DNA from: VAZQ01 sp963785745
GTDB lineage: Bacteria > Pseudomonadota > Alphaproteobacteria > Rhizobiales > Xanthobacteraceae
NCBI GenBank assembly: GCA_963785745.1
Contig: CAWAWR010000014.1
Location: forward strand, 134,789-198,788
DNA: 64,000 nucleotides
Direction: 5' to 3'
Within the stretch, counting starts at the first letter, position 1; every line of letters starts with the position of its first letter. Below the pieces are notes generated by a model. The model was not told the origin of the DNA and searched no databases. It worked only from the letters and a program-made list of their open reading frames with translations. Below are positions 50,096 to 59,912 of the stretch, piece by piece. The translations under genes were made by a program, and so were the position numbers.

Positions 50096-50149
50096 ATGAC
50101 AACGGTCCAGCGACTGACCGGCATCGTCTTGCTGAGCGCGATGGCTTAG
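50096..50149 (+). other. 17-codon signal-like ORF with strong ribosome site
   Basis: GGGAGGACAATACC precedes ATG at 50096. The ORF reads MTTVQRLTGIVLLSAMA and stops at TAG; beyond the stop the same frame reads PAPATLAK and stops again. It may be the remains of a small secreted protein, or a leader peptide before paralogue 4. Confidence 0.35.
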
Positions 50150-50219
50150 CCCGCACCGGCGACGCTGGCGAAGTGAACGCTGTTGACGCCGATCAGGAAA
50201 CAAGATCGCGGAGATAGTC

Positions 50220-51736
50220 ATGAACAATGCTTCGATGACCGACCGCCGTAAGCTGTTGCTCGCCACCGGCGGCCTTGTCGCCATGTCGCAATTGCTAAAG
50301 GCGCCGGTCGCGCAGGCGCAGGCTCCGGCGCAACTAAACCCGCAACCCCTGCCGCCGTCGCCAGGTTGGACACGGGCACTTCCGACCGGTCCCGATACGC
50401 GTTCGAAAATGACCGAGGCTTACGCCGTCCACCTCGCCCGCGACGCCTATTTCTGGGCGTGGCCGATGGCGAACATCTACAATCGCCGATTGGCCTTCAC
50501 GGACGTCAAGGAAATCGTCATGGCGGGACCGGTGCCGTCCGCGCCACTCAACCGCTTCGCCATGCTCACCGACTACATCACGCCCGAGCAGCGGCTGGTC
50601 GCGTGTCCGAACCAGGACGTGGTCTACGGCGCCGGGTCGATCGCGCTCGATGTCACGCCGGTGGTGATCCAGGTGCCGGACTTCGGCGATCGCTTTTGGG
50701 TCTACCAGGTGGTGAACCTGCGCACCGATGGCGTCGTGCAACTCGGCAAGATGTACGGCACCACACCCGGCTTCTACATGCTGGTCGGGCCGAACTGGCA
50801 GGGCGAGGTGCCGAAGGGGATCACGCAGGTTTTCCGCTCGTCCACCAATACCGGGTTCATCGCCCCCCGTGTGTTCCTGGACGACACGCCCGAAGACAAA
50901 AAGGCAATCCAGAGCGTGCTGCGGCCGATGCAGATGTACCCGGTCGCCGAATACGACGGCACGATGAAAACGACAGACTGGAGCCAAATAAAGAAGATGC
51001 CCGCCGCGGCGGCGAGCGGAGAGGGGGAAACGCAATGGGTATTTCCGGAAAAGTTCTTCGATGAACTTCCCGCCGTCCTCGCCGATGCGCCGCCGCTGCC
51101 GGGCGAGGAGGCGCGCTATGCCCAGGTGCATGCGCTCCTGGCAGCCATCAAGAACAATCCGCGCTCAAGCCGGCCGTGATCAAGGCCGCCGCAGAGGCGG
51201 ACGACCAACTCGTCAAGCCGCTGTTCCAGTTTCGCAACTACGGCCAGCAGCTTCCGCACCATTGGTCGACAATCTCCAACGAGGCTGCGTTCGGCGTCGA
51301 CTATTACACCCGCACGGCGGCCGCGAAGTCCAACATCCTGGTCAACGCGCCGAACGAGACCAAGTATTTTTATCAAGACCTCGATGCATCCGGTGCGCGG
51401 CTCAACGGCGCCAACAGCTACACTGTGACCTTCCCGAAGGGGCAGACGCCCCCGGTCAACGGCTTCTGGTCGTTGACGCTCTACAACGAGCATCATTTCT
51501 TCGTGCCCAACGAGCTCAATCGCTATTCGCTGGGCACCAAGAACAGAACGTTGAAGCCGAACGCGGACGGCTCGCTCACATTCCATGTGCGGGCGGACTC
51601 GCCGCCGCAGGCGCAGCGCGACAATTGGCTGCCGTCACCAAAAGGCGGCGACTTCTCGCTGTATGTCCGTGCCTATTGGCCGAAGAGCCCGGTCACGGAG
51701 GGCTCGTGGACTCCGCCAGCGGTGCAGAAGGTGTGA
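50220..51736 (+). pseudogene. DUF1254/DUF1214 protein 4, Tat leader, one frameshift
   Basis: MTDRRKLLLATGGLVAMSQL is a twin-arginine leader ending near AQAQA. DUF1254: HLARDAYFWAWPMANIYNRR, TPEQRLVACPNQDVVYGAGS, FWVYQVVNLRTDGVVQLGKM. DUF1214: QLPHHWSTISNEAAFGVDYY, PPVNGFWSLTLYNEHHFFVP, RADSPPQAQRDNWLPSPKGG. A single frame change near 51.16 kb, at NNPALKPAVIKAAAEAD, separates the two halves. It is the best preserved of the four paralogues. Confidence 0.88.
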
Positions 51737-51828
51737 AGTGAACGCGGAACGGAAAGCACCGTGAAAATGAATTTCGCGATCAAGACATTCGAACCGCAGC
51801 CGGTGGATTGACTTTATCGGAGCCTGCC

Positions 51829-52074
51829 ATGTCCGTGCTCGACATCTTCGCCTGGATCGTATTGCTGGTGCTTGTCGCCAGCACCGTCGCCGTGGTCGTG
51901 TTCCTCGCCATGCTGCCGGGAATGATCGCGAAGAAGCGCAACCATCCCTGGGCGCAGGCGGTCACCGTGGCCGGCTGGGTGACGCTGTTGCTCGGCTTTG
52001 CGCTGTGGCCGGTTACACTGATCTGGGCCTATGTCGACTTTCCGGCAAAGCGGGCAGGGGAGGCGGCGTCATGA
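51829..52074 (+). CDS. DUF3302 small membrane protein (YiaW/YibI-like)
   Basis: 81 residues with two helices: IFAWIVLLVLVASTVAVVVF and AVTVAGWVTLLLGFALWPVT. The IAKKRNHPWAQAV motif between them and the WP-IWA ending are characteristic of DUF3302. It overlaps the next HlyD gene by 4 nt (ATGA). YiaW/YibI proteins accompany HlyD-like YiaV/YibH in enterobacteria. Confidence 0.88.
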   Translation: MSVLDIFAWIVLLVLVASTVAVVVFLAMLPGMIAKKRNHPWAQAVTVAGWVTLLLGFALWPVTLIWAYVDFPAKRAGEAAS

Positions 52075-53012
52075 TTGTCGTTCTTCTCAACGTCTATCTC
52101 GTCATCCTCTTCCTGCTGGTGCATTTCAAGATCGTTCCGTTCAACCTGTTCTGGAAGATTTCGCCGGTCATCGTGCTGTTGCTGCTGCTGGTCGGGCTGT
52201 TCATTCCGATGAACTGGGGCGCGCCGCAGGGCAACGCGCTGGTGGTGCGCTACTCGGTTTCGATCGTGCCGGACGTCGCGGGTGAGGTGCTGGAGGTCCC
52301 GGTCGAGCCGAACCAGGCGCTCAAGGCCGGTGACGTCTTGTTCCGGATCGATCCGGTGCCGTACGAGGCGCAGTTGCGCGCACTCACCGCGCAACTCAAG
52401 TTCCACGAGCTGCGTCTGGAGCAGATGGAGCAGCTCGCGAGCACGGGCAGCGGCCGCGCCTTCGACGTCGAGCAGCGCCAGGCCGAGGTCGACCAGCTCA
52501 AGGCGCAGGTCACTGGCGCGCAGTGGAACCTGGACAAGACCGTCGTGCGCGCGCCGGCCGACGGCTATGTCACCAACGTCACCCTGCGCAAGGGCGCGCG
52601 CGCCACCAACATTCCGCTCGCGCCTGTCATGGCATTCATCGACACGTCGGAAACCATCATTGGGGTGGAAGTCGAGCAGATCGCCGCGCGCTATGTCGAG
52701 CCCGGCCAGCCGGTCGAGGTCACGTTCAAGTTCATGCCGGGCACGGTCTACACCGGCAAGGTCGACGCCGTGCTGCAAGCCATCTCCAGCGGGCAGTTGC
52801 AGCGCTCCGGCACCGCGGTGACGCCGACGGCAGTCCAGTCGGCGCCGTTCGTCGTGCGCGTGAAGCTTGACGACACCGACTTCGCCAACCGGCTGCCGGC
52901 GGGCGCGACCGGCACCGCGGCGATCTACACCGAGCACGTGAAGGCGGCGCACGTCATCCGAAAGGTGGTGCTGCGGCAGATCGCGATTCTCAACTACATC
53001 AATCCGTTCTGA
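52071..53012 (+). CDS. HlyD-family membrane fusion protein (YiaV/YibH-like)
   Basis: 313 residues from ATG at 52071. N-terminal helices (LNVYLVILFLLVHFKIVPF and VIVLLLLLVGLFIPM), biotinyl-lipoyl half (VPDVAGEVLEVPVEPNQALK, LFRIDPVPYEAQL), coiled coil, and the second half (KTVVRAPADGYVTNVTLRKG). Translationally coupled to the DUF3302 gene. A second pair of this kind lies at 20-21.7 kb. Confidence 0.9.
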   Translation: MIVVLLNVYLVILFLLVHFKIVPFNLFWKISPVIVLLLLLVGLFIPMNWGAPQGNALVVRYSVSIVPDVAGEVLEVPVEPNQALKAGDVLFRIDPVPYEAQLRALTAQLKFHELRLEQMEQLASTGSGRAFDVEQRQAEVDQLKAQVTGAQWNLDKTVVRAPADGYVTNVTLRKGARATNIPLAPVMAFIDTSETIIGVEVEQIAARYVEPGQPVEVTFKFMPGTVYTGKVDAVLQAISSGQLQRSGTAVTPTAVQSAPFVVRVKLDDTDFANRLPAGATGTAAIYTEHVKAAHVIRKVVLRQIAILNYINPF

Positions 53013-53223
53013 CGGAGGTTGCACCCGTGGCCGAGGTCAGCGGGGCCTGAACCGGTCCACCCAAACCATTGGGATTGCTGGATAACTGGCGGTCCTCCGG
53101 GCGCGGCAAAGTGCGGTCTGTTGGGGACTTAAGCGCTTCACAACCATGCTATATTACTTGACACCCGAGAGGCCCAAGACGAAGCATGGGCCAATTGCAA
53201 CAAGCCGCTTGAAAGGTGGGAAA

Positions 53224-54489
53224 ATGCCTCGATCTTTCACCGCTTCTTTGATCGCTGCCGCCGTATTCGCGTTCGTTCCGTTGTCCGCTCAGGCGCAGGG
53301 CCAGGCCAAGGGGCCGCCCGGACTTCCCGAAGGCAAGGGTAAAACCGAAGTCGAGGCGATTTGCACCGGCTGCCATGTCACCGGTCTGATCAACGCGAGC
53401 TCCGGCTACACGCGTGATCACTGGAAGCAGTTGATCGCCACCATGATCGATCTGTCGCCGGCTGCGGACACGCAGAACGCGATCCTCGACTATCTGTCGA
53501 CCAATTTCCCGCCGAACGAGCGCCGCAAGCCCACGCTGGTGTCGGGCAATTACGACGTGAAGTTCACCGAATGGGTGATGCCGCAGCTCGGCCAGCGCAC
53601 GCGCGATCCGATGCAGCACACTGACGGATCGATCTGGTATGCCGGCCAGTACGGCAACCTGATCGGACGGCTTGATCCGCGCACCGGCCAGGCGAAGGAA
53701 TACAAGCTGCCGGCCAATTCGATGCCGCACACGGTGCAGCTCGACAACGACGGCATCCCCTGGTTCTCGGGCAACAAGAACGGCACCGTCGGCAAGATCG
53801 ATCCGGTGACCGGCGAGGCCACCGTCTTCAAGATGCCGGACCCGAAGTCGGACCCGCACACCTTGGCCTTCAACAAGGACGGCATCCTGTTCTTCAGCTT
53901 CCAGGCGTCGAACCTGATCGGCCGGCTCAACCCGAAGACCGGCGAGCTCAAGGTCGTCAATGCGCCGAACCCGAAGTCGCAGCCCTATGACGTCAAGGTC
54001 GCTGCAGACGGCACGGTTTGGGTGTCGTGCAACGCGCGGGGCTGCCTGCTCAAGGTCGACCCGGTGACGATGGAAGTCACCGAGATTCCGTTCCCGATCG
54101 GCGGCTCGACCCGGCGCTTCGACATCTCGCCCGACGGGATGATCTGGTTCAACAATTCGAACCGCGGCGGCATCGGCCGTTACAACCCGAAGACCGGCGA
54201 GTTCAAGGAATGGCAGTCGCCGTCGGGTGGCAGCTCGCATCCTTACGGCGCGCTGTGGCTGGACGGCGCCTACTGGTACAACGAGTTGGGCATGCGGCCC
54301 GATCCGCTGGTGCGCTTCGATCCGGTGAGCGAGACGTTCCAGAGCTGGCCGATCCCGTCCGGCGGCATCTATTCCGGCATCCTGCGCAACATGCGCGCGA
54401 CCCGGGAAGGCAACATCCTGATCCACCAGTCGGCGACCAACCGCGTGTTGCTGGTGCAACCGCAGCGTCGCGCCGCCGCGGCTCAGTAG
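53224..54489 (+). CDS. Secreted cytochrome c-type domain fused to Vgb-like beta-propeller
   Basis: 421 residues from ATG at 53224. A Sec signal peptide (SLIAAAVFAFVPLSAQAQ) is followed by a heme-binding EAICTGCHVTGLI (CxxCH) in a small cytochrome-like domain (to ~residue 100). The rest is a beta-propeller with repeats such as HTDGSIWYAGQYGNLIGRLD, NDGIPWFSGNKNGTVGKIDP and PDGMIWFNNSNRGGIGRYNP, as in virginiamycin-B-lyase-like (Vgb) proteins. The cytochrome part resembles quinohemoprotein amine dehydrogenase-type domains. An oxidative periplasmic role is more likely than antibiotic lysis. Confidence 0.85.
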   Translation: MPRSFTASLIAAAVFAFVPLSAQAQGQAKGPPGLPEGKGKTEVEAICTGCHVTGLINASSGYTRDHWKQLIATMIDLSPAADTQNAILDYLSTNFPPNERRKPTLVSGNYDVKFTEWVMPQLGQRTRDPMQHTDGSIWYAGQYGNLIGRLDPRTGQAKEYKLPANSMPHTVQLDNDGIPWFSGNKNGTVGKIDPVTGEATVFKMPDPKSDPHTLAFNKDGILFFSFQASNLIGRLNPKTGELKVVNAPNPKSQPYDVKVAADGTVWVSCNARGCLLKVDPVTMEVTEIPFPIGGSTRRFDISPDGMIWFNNSNRGGIGRYNPKTGEFKEWQSPSGGSSHPYGALWLDGAYWYNELGMRPDPLVRFDPVSETFQSWPIPSGGIYSGILRNMRATREGNILIHQSATNRVLLVQPQRRAAAAQ

Positions 54490-54511
54490 ACGATATAGCT
54501 GATAATTGAGA

Positions 54512-54554
54512 TTGGGCGGCGACCGGGAAACCGGCTCGCCGCCCAAATCTTTTT
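54512..54554. terminator. Bidirectional terminator between Vgb-like and PfkB genes
   Basis: A perfect 11-bp stem TTGGGCGGCGA/TCGCCGCCCAA with an inner CCGG-GAAA-CCGG is followed by ATCTTTTT. It lies between two convergent genes and can serve both. Confidence 0.85.
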
Positions 54555-54569
54555 GAGCGCCCGCTCGGG

Positions 54570-55688
54570 TCAACGCACCGCCACGCGCTGCGGCTTTTTC
54601 TCTGACAGCCGCCAGCGCTGCACCGGCATCTCGGCCGAGCGCGCCGCCACGCGCTTCTCGACTTCCGCGCGCGGCAGCAGTCCGGTCTGCGTGTCGACAT
54701 AGCTGACCACGCCGGCGGCGTTGACGGTCGCCGCCTGCAACGCCTGATCCGGCTTGCTGCCGAATGCGATGAACGTTGCAAAGGTCGAGGTGAAGGCGTC
54801 GCCGGCGCCGGCGGTCCCCGCGACCTGCACCTTGAGCGCCGGGCAGAACATCAGCTCGTCCTTGGTCCCGAGATAGGCCCCCTCGATTCCGTCGGTCAGC
54901 AGGAGATAACGCGGACCCATCGAGCAGACGGCGGCCATGAAGGCGGCCAGCGTCATGCGGAAGCCGCCGCCATTGAGCCCGCGTTCGGCAAGCCGGGGCA
55001 AGTCGGCGCCTTCGATCTTGGCGCCGCCTTCGCCGAAGCGGGCGATCAGCGACGGCAGCATGACTTCGGCTTCCGAGCGGTTGATCGAGAGGATGTCGAT
55101 CTTGCCCAGGCAGTCCTCGAACGCGCGCCCGCGGGCGGCAAGCTGGCGCGGCCCCGGATTGGCGGTGACGAGCGCGCCGGCGGCCTTCGCCTTGCCGACG
55201 ATTTCCGGAAAGCGCTCGGCTGACTCGTTCGACAGCGTTGCCACATGGACGAGATCGACGGCGAAGGCTTCGTCCTTGAGGTCCGCGGATTCGAGCAGCG
55301 TATTGGCGCCGCGGAACGTGAATACCGCGGCGTTGCGTTCATGCGACGACACCATCACCGAGGCCCCGGTCGGCGCGCGGCCGTCGCGCACCACCCAGCG
55401 GGTCGAAATGCCTTCCGACAGGAGCCGGGCGAGCACCGTCTCGGCGCGCGTATCCTTGCCGAGCTTCACCAGGGCGCTCACGTCGAGTCCGAGCCGGGCC
55501 ATGCCGACGGCGGAATTCACCGCGCCGCCGCCGGTGTGGGTCGAAACCTCGGCGGCCTCGGTCTTGCTGCCCTCCTTGAGCAGGAGGAAGGCGGAATCCG
55601 CATTGAGCATGCTCATGCGCTCGATACGGTCGCTGGCGATGATCGCGATCGTATCGATGGTGGCGCCGCCGATCGTGAGACTTTTCAT
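54570..55688 (-). CDS. PfkB-family carbohydrate kinase
   Basis: 372 residues. Ribokinase-fold motifs: THTGGGAVNSAVGMARLGLD near the N-terminus, TANPGPRQLAARG, and the C-terminal anion hole AGTAGAGDAFTSTFATFIAF with the catalytic Asp. Substrate (sugar or nucleoside) cannot be told. It follows the trehalose operon on the same strand after a 128-bp gap and may be co-transcribed. Confidence 0.9.
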   Translation of the reverse strand: MKSLTIGGATIDTIAIIASDRIERMSMLNADSAFLLLKEGSKTEAAEVSTHTGGGAVNSAVGMARLGLDVSALVKLGKDTRAETVLARLLSEGISTRWVVRDGRAPTGASVMVSSHERNAAVFTFRGANTLLESADLKDEAFAVDLVHVATLSNESAERFPEIVGKAKAAGALVTANPGPRQLAARGRAFEDCLGKIDILSINRSEAEVMLPSLIARFGEGGAKIEGADLPRLAERGLNGGGFRMTLAAFMAAVCSMGPRYLLLTDGIEGAYLGTKDELMFCPALKVQVAGTAGAGDAFTSTFATFIAFGSKPDQALQAATVNAAGVVSYVDTQTGLLPRAEVEKRVAARSAEMPVQRWRLSEKKPQRVAVR

Positions 55689-55816
55689 GGAGCAACCTAT
55701 GGACGTAAATCGATTTCGTTACCAACGAGACGCAACAATGCCGCCAACCAGCCCGGGTTCCCAGCGCCTTGCTACCATCGTCAACGCACGGACGCGTTCC
55801 CGGTTCGGCTCCGAGA

Positions 55817-56740
55817 TCAGCGCGAAAGCGGCATCATGGCGAGCCCGAACAAAGCGGCATTGTCGCGCCGGATGACCGCCGTCGGCACCTGTAGCATGCG
55901 CAGGTGCATCGGACCCTTGCGGGTGAATGCGGCCCGGAATCGCCCGGCATCCGCGGTCGCGGCCCAGGCCGTCGCAACGCTGCCGCAAAGATAGACCCCG
56001 CCCCACGCGCAGGTGGCGAGCGCGAGGTCGCCGGCGATGCGTCCCAGGACGTCCGTGAACACCTCGACCGTGCGGGCGGCGGCGGCGTCGCGGCCGGACA
56101 TCGCCAGCACGTCGGCGGCCTGTTGGGCGGCAACGTGACGGCCGCCGGTGAGACGCCCATAGAGCTTGGCCAGGCCGCTGCCGGACAGGACGCTTTCGAC
56201 GCTTGCGTCCGCGGGCAGGGCAGGCACCGCCGCCAGCGGGCCGAGCGTCATGTGTCCGGACTCGCTCGGGCACGTGTACCACCGCCCGTCGCGCAGGATG
56301 ACGCCGGCGGCGCCGAAGCCGGTGCCGACATTGACCGCAAGCATCGTGCGCCGTTCCGGATGCGCCGGCGCCGGTGCGCCGATCGGCGTCAAATCCCCGG
56401 ATGCAAGGTGCGGAAGCGAGGCAGCGACGGCTTCGAGATCGTTCACCAAAGCGACGGGCACGCCGGCGAGCGCGGCCGAGATTTCGGCGCGATCAATCGT
56501 CCAGTCATTGTTGGTCAGCTTGACGATGCCGTCATCGACCGGGCCGGCGGCCGCAATCGCACAGGCGCTGATCTCCTTCAATCCGCCTGCGCCGGAACCG
56601 TAGGCGGACAGCGCGTCCTTGAATGCCGGGAAGTCCGCGGCCTGAAAGCTCTCCACCCTTTCAAGGCGGCCGCTCTCGTCGGCGATCGCGAAGCGGACAT
56701 TGGTGCCGCCTGCGTCGGCCACCAGCCGCCGCGCACTCAT
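55817..56740 (-). CDS. glk: Glucokinase
   Basis: 307 residues of the bacterial Glk (non-ROK) family: ATP-binding VADAGGTNVRFAIADES, LTNNDWTID, catalytic region PVALVNDLEAVAASLP, and NVGTGFGAAGV. It phosphorylates glucose to glucose-6-phosphate. Its start overlaps the otsA stop by 4 nt, so glucose released by the GH15 enzyme can be rephosphorylated by a product of the same operon. Confidence 0.93.
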   Translation of the reverse strand: MSARRLVADAGGTNVRFAIADESGRLERVESFQAADFPAFKDALSAYGSGAGGLKEISACAIAAAGPVDDGIVKLTNNDWTIDRAEISAALAGVPVALVNDLEAVAASLPHLASGDLTPIGAPAPAHPERRTMLAVNVGTGFGAAGVILRDGRWYTCPSESGHMTLGPLAAVPALPADASVESVLSGSGLAKLYGRLTGGRHVAAQQAADVLAMSGRDAAAARTVEVFTDVLGRIAGDLALATCAWGGVYLCGSVATAWAATADAGRFRAAFTRKGPMHLRMLQVPTAVIRRDNAALFGLAMMPLSR

Positions 56741-58125
56741 GCCGCGTACCGCTGCTGAGAATTGCTCAGCGCTGTCAGGAACTGCTGGCGCCAGTGCGTA
56801 ACGTCGCGTGCGCGGACGCGGCCCATCAATGCGCGGTGACGCTCCATGCGTTCGGCGAGCGGCATTTTCAGCGCGCGCTGCATGGCGGTGGCCACGTCGT
56901 CCATGTCGTAGGGATTGACGATCAGGGCTTCCTCGAGGTCCTCGGCGGCGCCCGCAAACCGCGAAAGGATGAGCACGCCGGGGTCGTCGTCGTCCTGCGC
57001 CGCGACGTATTCCTTGGCGACCAGATTCATTCCGTCACGCAACGGCGTCACAAGGCCGGCTTTGCTGCCCCGGAACAATGCCGCCAGGATGTCGCGCTCG
57101 ATCGAGCGATGGATGTATCGCACCGGCGTCCAGTCGAAGTCGCCGAATTCGCCGTTGATGTTGCCGGACAGACCCTCAAGCTCTTCGCGGATATCGACAT
57201 AGGCGGCGACCTCCTCGCGCGTGGGAGGAGCAATCTGCATCAGGATGACGCGCTTGAGATGCTCGGGGTAGAGCTCGAGCAGGCGGCGGAATGCACGGAA
57301 TCGATCCGGCAGGCCCTTGGTGTAGTCCAGCCGGTCGACGCCGATGATCTGCGCGCGATTGAGCGTGCGCGTGGCGAGCAGCTGGATGCTGGCATCGGCC
57401 TTCGGCGTGTGTGCCATGTTCTTGATGGCATCGACGTCGATGCCGATCGGAAAACTGCGGGCGACGATGGTGCGGCCGAACGCGGATATCTGCCCGCCGG
57501 CCTTCAGCACGCCGCCGCCTTGCTCCAGCACGTAGCGCTGGAAGTTGGTCACGTCCGAGGACGTCTGGAATCCGACCACGTCGTAGGCGAACAGCGTCTC
57601 GATCAGCCATGCGTGGTCGGGAACGGCGACCACCACGTCCGGCGGCGGGAACGGAATATGCAGGAAGAAACCGATGCGGGCGTTGACGCCGCGGCTGCGC
57701 AGCTCCGAGGCGAGCGGGATCAGATGATAGTCGTGGATCCACACCAGGTCCGACGGGGTGATCATTTTCGCCAGGTGGTCGGCGATCATGGCGTTGACGC
57801 GGCGGTAGCCTTCGATGAACGACGACTCGTATTCAAGGAAGCCGAGACGATAGTGAAACGACGGCCAAAGCACCTTGTTGGAATATCCGAGATAGTAGGT
57901 GTCGTATTCATTGCGGCTGAGCGGAATGGTGGCGACGGTCGCGCGATCATGGCGGACAATGTTCGGCGTCCGATCGGCGTCGTCCTCAACGATATTGCCG
58001 TCCCATCCGAACCAGAGGCCGCCGGTCTCTTCGAGCATCGAGCTGACGGCGACCGCCAGCCCTCCCGACTGGGCGCCGGCCTCAAGATCGGCCACTCGGT
58101 TCGAAACGACGATGAGCCTGCTCAT
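56737..58125 (-). CDS. otsA: Trehalose-6-phosphate synthase
   Basis: 462 residues from ATG at 58125. GT20 motifs: MSRLIVVSNRVADL, WIHDYHLIPLASELRSRG, GFFLHIPFPPPDVVVAVPDH, GVDRLDYTKGLPDRFRAFRR, and PLRDGMNLVAKEYVAAQ. It joins UDP-glucose and glucose-6-phosphate into trehalose-6-phosphate. It overlaps GH15 upstream (ATGA at 58122) and glk downstream. Confidence 0.95.
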   Translation of the reverse strand: MSRLIVVSNRVADLEAGAQSGGLAVAVSSMLEETGGLWFGWDGNIVEDDADRTPNIVRHDRATVATIPLSRNEYDTYYLGYSNKVLWPSFHYRLGFLEYESSFIEGYRRVNAMIADHLAKMITPSDLVWIHDYHLIPLASELRSRGVNARIGFFLHIPFPPPDVVVAVPDHAWLIETLFAYDVVGFQTSSDVTNFQRYVLEQGGGVLKAGGQISAFGRTIVARSFPIGIDVDAIKNMAHTPKADASIQLLATRTLNRAQIIGVDRLDYTKGLPDRFRAFRRLLELYPEHLKRVILMQIAPPTREEVAAYVDIREELEGLSGNINGEFGDFDWTPVRYIHRSIERDILAALFRGSKAGLVTPLRDGMNLVAKEYVAAQDDDDPGVLILSRFAGAAEDLEEALIVNPYDMDDVATAMQRALKMPLAERMERHRALMGRVRARDVTHWRQQFLTALSNSQQRYAA

Positions 58126-59912
58126 ACGACCGTCTCCCAGGGACGCGACAACCGCATTGCGCCGTTCACAATACCAACCATGGAGTAGGTCTGGGGGAAA
58201 TTGCCCCAAGCTTCACCGCTGCGTGGATCGGTGTCTTCGGACATCAGACCGAGGTGATTGCGAGCGCGCAGCAATTCTTCAAATTTCTCCCGGGCTTCAT
58301 CACGTCGGCCAATTCTAGCCAATGCGTCGACGTGCCAGAAGGCGCAAACATTAAAAGCAGTCTCAGGTTTGCCGAAATCGTCGGCATCTTCGTAACGCAT
58401 CAGGTGCGGGCCGGTTCCCAATACCTCCTGGATCCGCTCGACCGTCGCCACAAAGCGCGCATCGTCGGGGGCGATAAAGCCTACTTCGCTCATCAGCAGG
58501 ACGCTGGCATCGAGCTTGGAGCCGCCGAAGCTTTCGACGAACGCCTTGCGCTCGCTCGACCAGGCCTGGGTCAGGATGGCCTCGCGGATCGTGACGGCGC
58601 GTCCGGCCCAGAACTGTGCGCGCTGCGTTTCTCCGAGCCGGTTCGCGATCTTCGCCAGCCGGTCGCAGGCCGCCCAGCACATCAGGCTCGACGACGTGTG
58701 GATGCGGGCGCGCGAACGCAGCTCCCAGATGCCGGCGTCGGGCTTGTCGTAGAGCTGGAAGGCGCGCTCGCCGATCACTTCGAGCTTGGCAAAATCCGCG
58801 GCGCCGGGAGTCATGAACAGGCGTGTATCGAAGAAGGCGGGCGCCGCCGCCAGAATGAGATTACCGTAGGTGTCGTGCTGGAAATGCTCATAGGCCTGGT
58901 TGCCGACGCGTACCGGCCCCATGCCGCGATAGCCCGGAAGGTGATCGATGGTGCGCTCGGTGAGCTTGCGTTCGAGCGTGATGCCGAACACGGGCTGGAT
59001 GTGACCGGCATTGACGTCGTCGACGATGTTCATGATCCAGCGGAAATAGTTTTCCAGCGTGCGCACGGCGGCGAGGCTGTTGAGCGCCCGCACGACAAAG
59101 AACGCGTCGCGCACCCAGCAATAGCGGTAGTCCCAGTTACGCGCGCTGTTCGGCGCTTCCGGGATGCTGGTCGTCATCGCCGCGACGATCGCGCCGGTCG
59201 GCTCGTAGCTGCACATCTTGAGCGTGATGGCGGAGCGGATCACCGCCTCTTGCCATTCGACCGGCACCGCGAGGCGGTGCGTCCAGGAGCGCCAATAGTT
59301 GGTCGTGTTCTTGAGAAACGACTCCGCGACTTCCGCCGGCAACTCCGCCAGCGTTTCATCGGGCCCGAGGATCAGGTGAATAGGCTCGGTCACCTTGAAG
59401 GCGATCTCTTCGAGCAAATAGTCGATCGGCGCATCGGTCGACAGCCGCACGGTGAGCCGGTCGCCGACAAAGCGGATGTGATTGGAGCCGTAGGTGATGG
59501 TCGGCGCCTTCGCACCGTAGTCGAAGCGGGGGCGCAGCCGGATCTTCACCCGCGGGTTGCCTTCGATCGGCACGATCGTGCGGATCAGCATCTGCGGCCG
59601 GAACGTGCGGTGGCGGCTGTAGAAGCGCGGGCAGAAATCGGTGATCTCGACACTGCCGGTGTCGCCGCGCAGCGTCGTCTTCAGGACCGCGGTATTGGGG
59701 ATGTAGGACTGGACCGCGCCGGATTGATTCTCGATCTCGATCGAAAAGATGCCCTGCTCCGGCGCGGCCGTGGAGTGGCCGAGCAAGGCGTGGAAAATCG
59801 GATCGCCGTCGAACCGCGGCAGGCAAGACCAGACGATCCGCGCCTCGCGATCGATCAGCGCGCCGATGCTGCAATTTCCAATCAGCCCAAGATCAAGACT
59901 CTGCAACGTCAA
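58122..59912 (-). CDS. GH15 family glucoamylase/trehalase-like hydrolase
   Basis: 596 residues. N-terminal beta-sandwich (SLDLGLIGNCSIGALIDREA, WSCLPRFDGDPIF) and (alpha/alpha)6 catalytic domain with NWDYRYCWVRDAFFVVRALN and GEAWGNFPQTYSMVGIVNGA. GH15 proteins include glucoamylases and trehalases. Position between otsB and otsA favours trehalose as substrate, as known for alphaproteobacterial loci; that is inference. Cytoplasmic (no signal). Confidence 0.92.
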   Translation of the reverse strand: MTLQSLDLGLIGNCSIGALIDREARIVWSCLPRFDGDPIFHALLGHSTAAPEQGIFSIEIENQSGAVQSYIPNTAVLKTTLRGDTGSVEITDFCPRFYSRHRTFRPQMLIRTIVPIEGNPRVKIRLRPRFDYGAKAPTITYGSNHIRFVGDRLTVRLSTDAPIDYLLEEIAFKVTEPIHLILGPDETLAELPAEVAESFLKNTTNYWRSWTHRLAVPVEWQEAVIRSAITLKMCSYEPTGAIVAAMTTSIPEAPNSARNWDYRYCWVRDAFFVVRALNSLAAVRTLENYFRWIMNIVDDVNAGHIQPVFGITLERKLTERTIDHLPGYRGMGPVRVGNQAYEHFQHDTYGNLILAAAPAFFDTRLFMTPGAADFAKLEVIGERAFQLYDKPDAGIWELRSRARIHTSSSLMCWAACDRLAKIANRLGETQRAQFWAGRAVTIREAILTQAWSSERKAFVESFGGSKLDASVLLMSEVGFIAPDDARFVATVERIQEVLGTGPHLMRYEDADDFGKPETAFNVCAFWHVDALARIGRRDEAREKFEELLRARNHLGLMSEDTDPRSGEAWGNFPQTYSMVGIVNGAMRLSRPWETVV

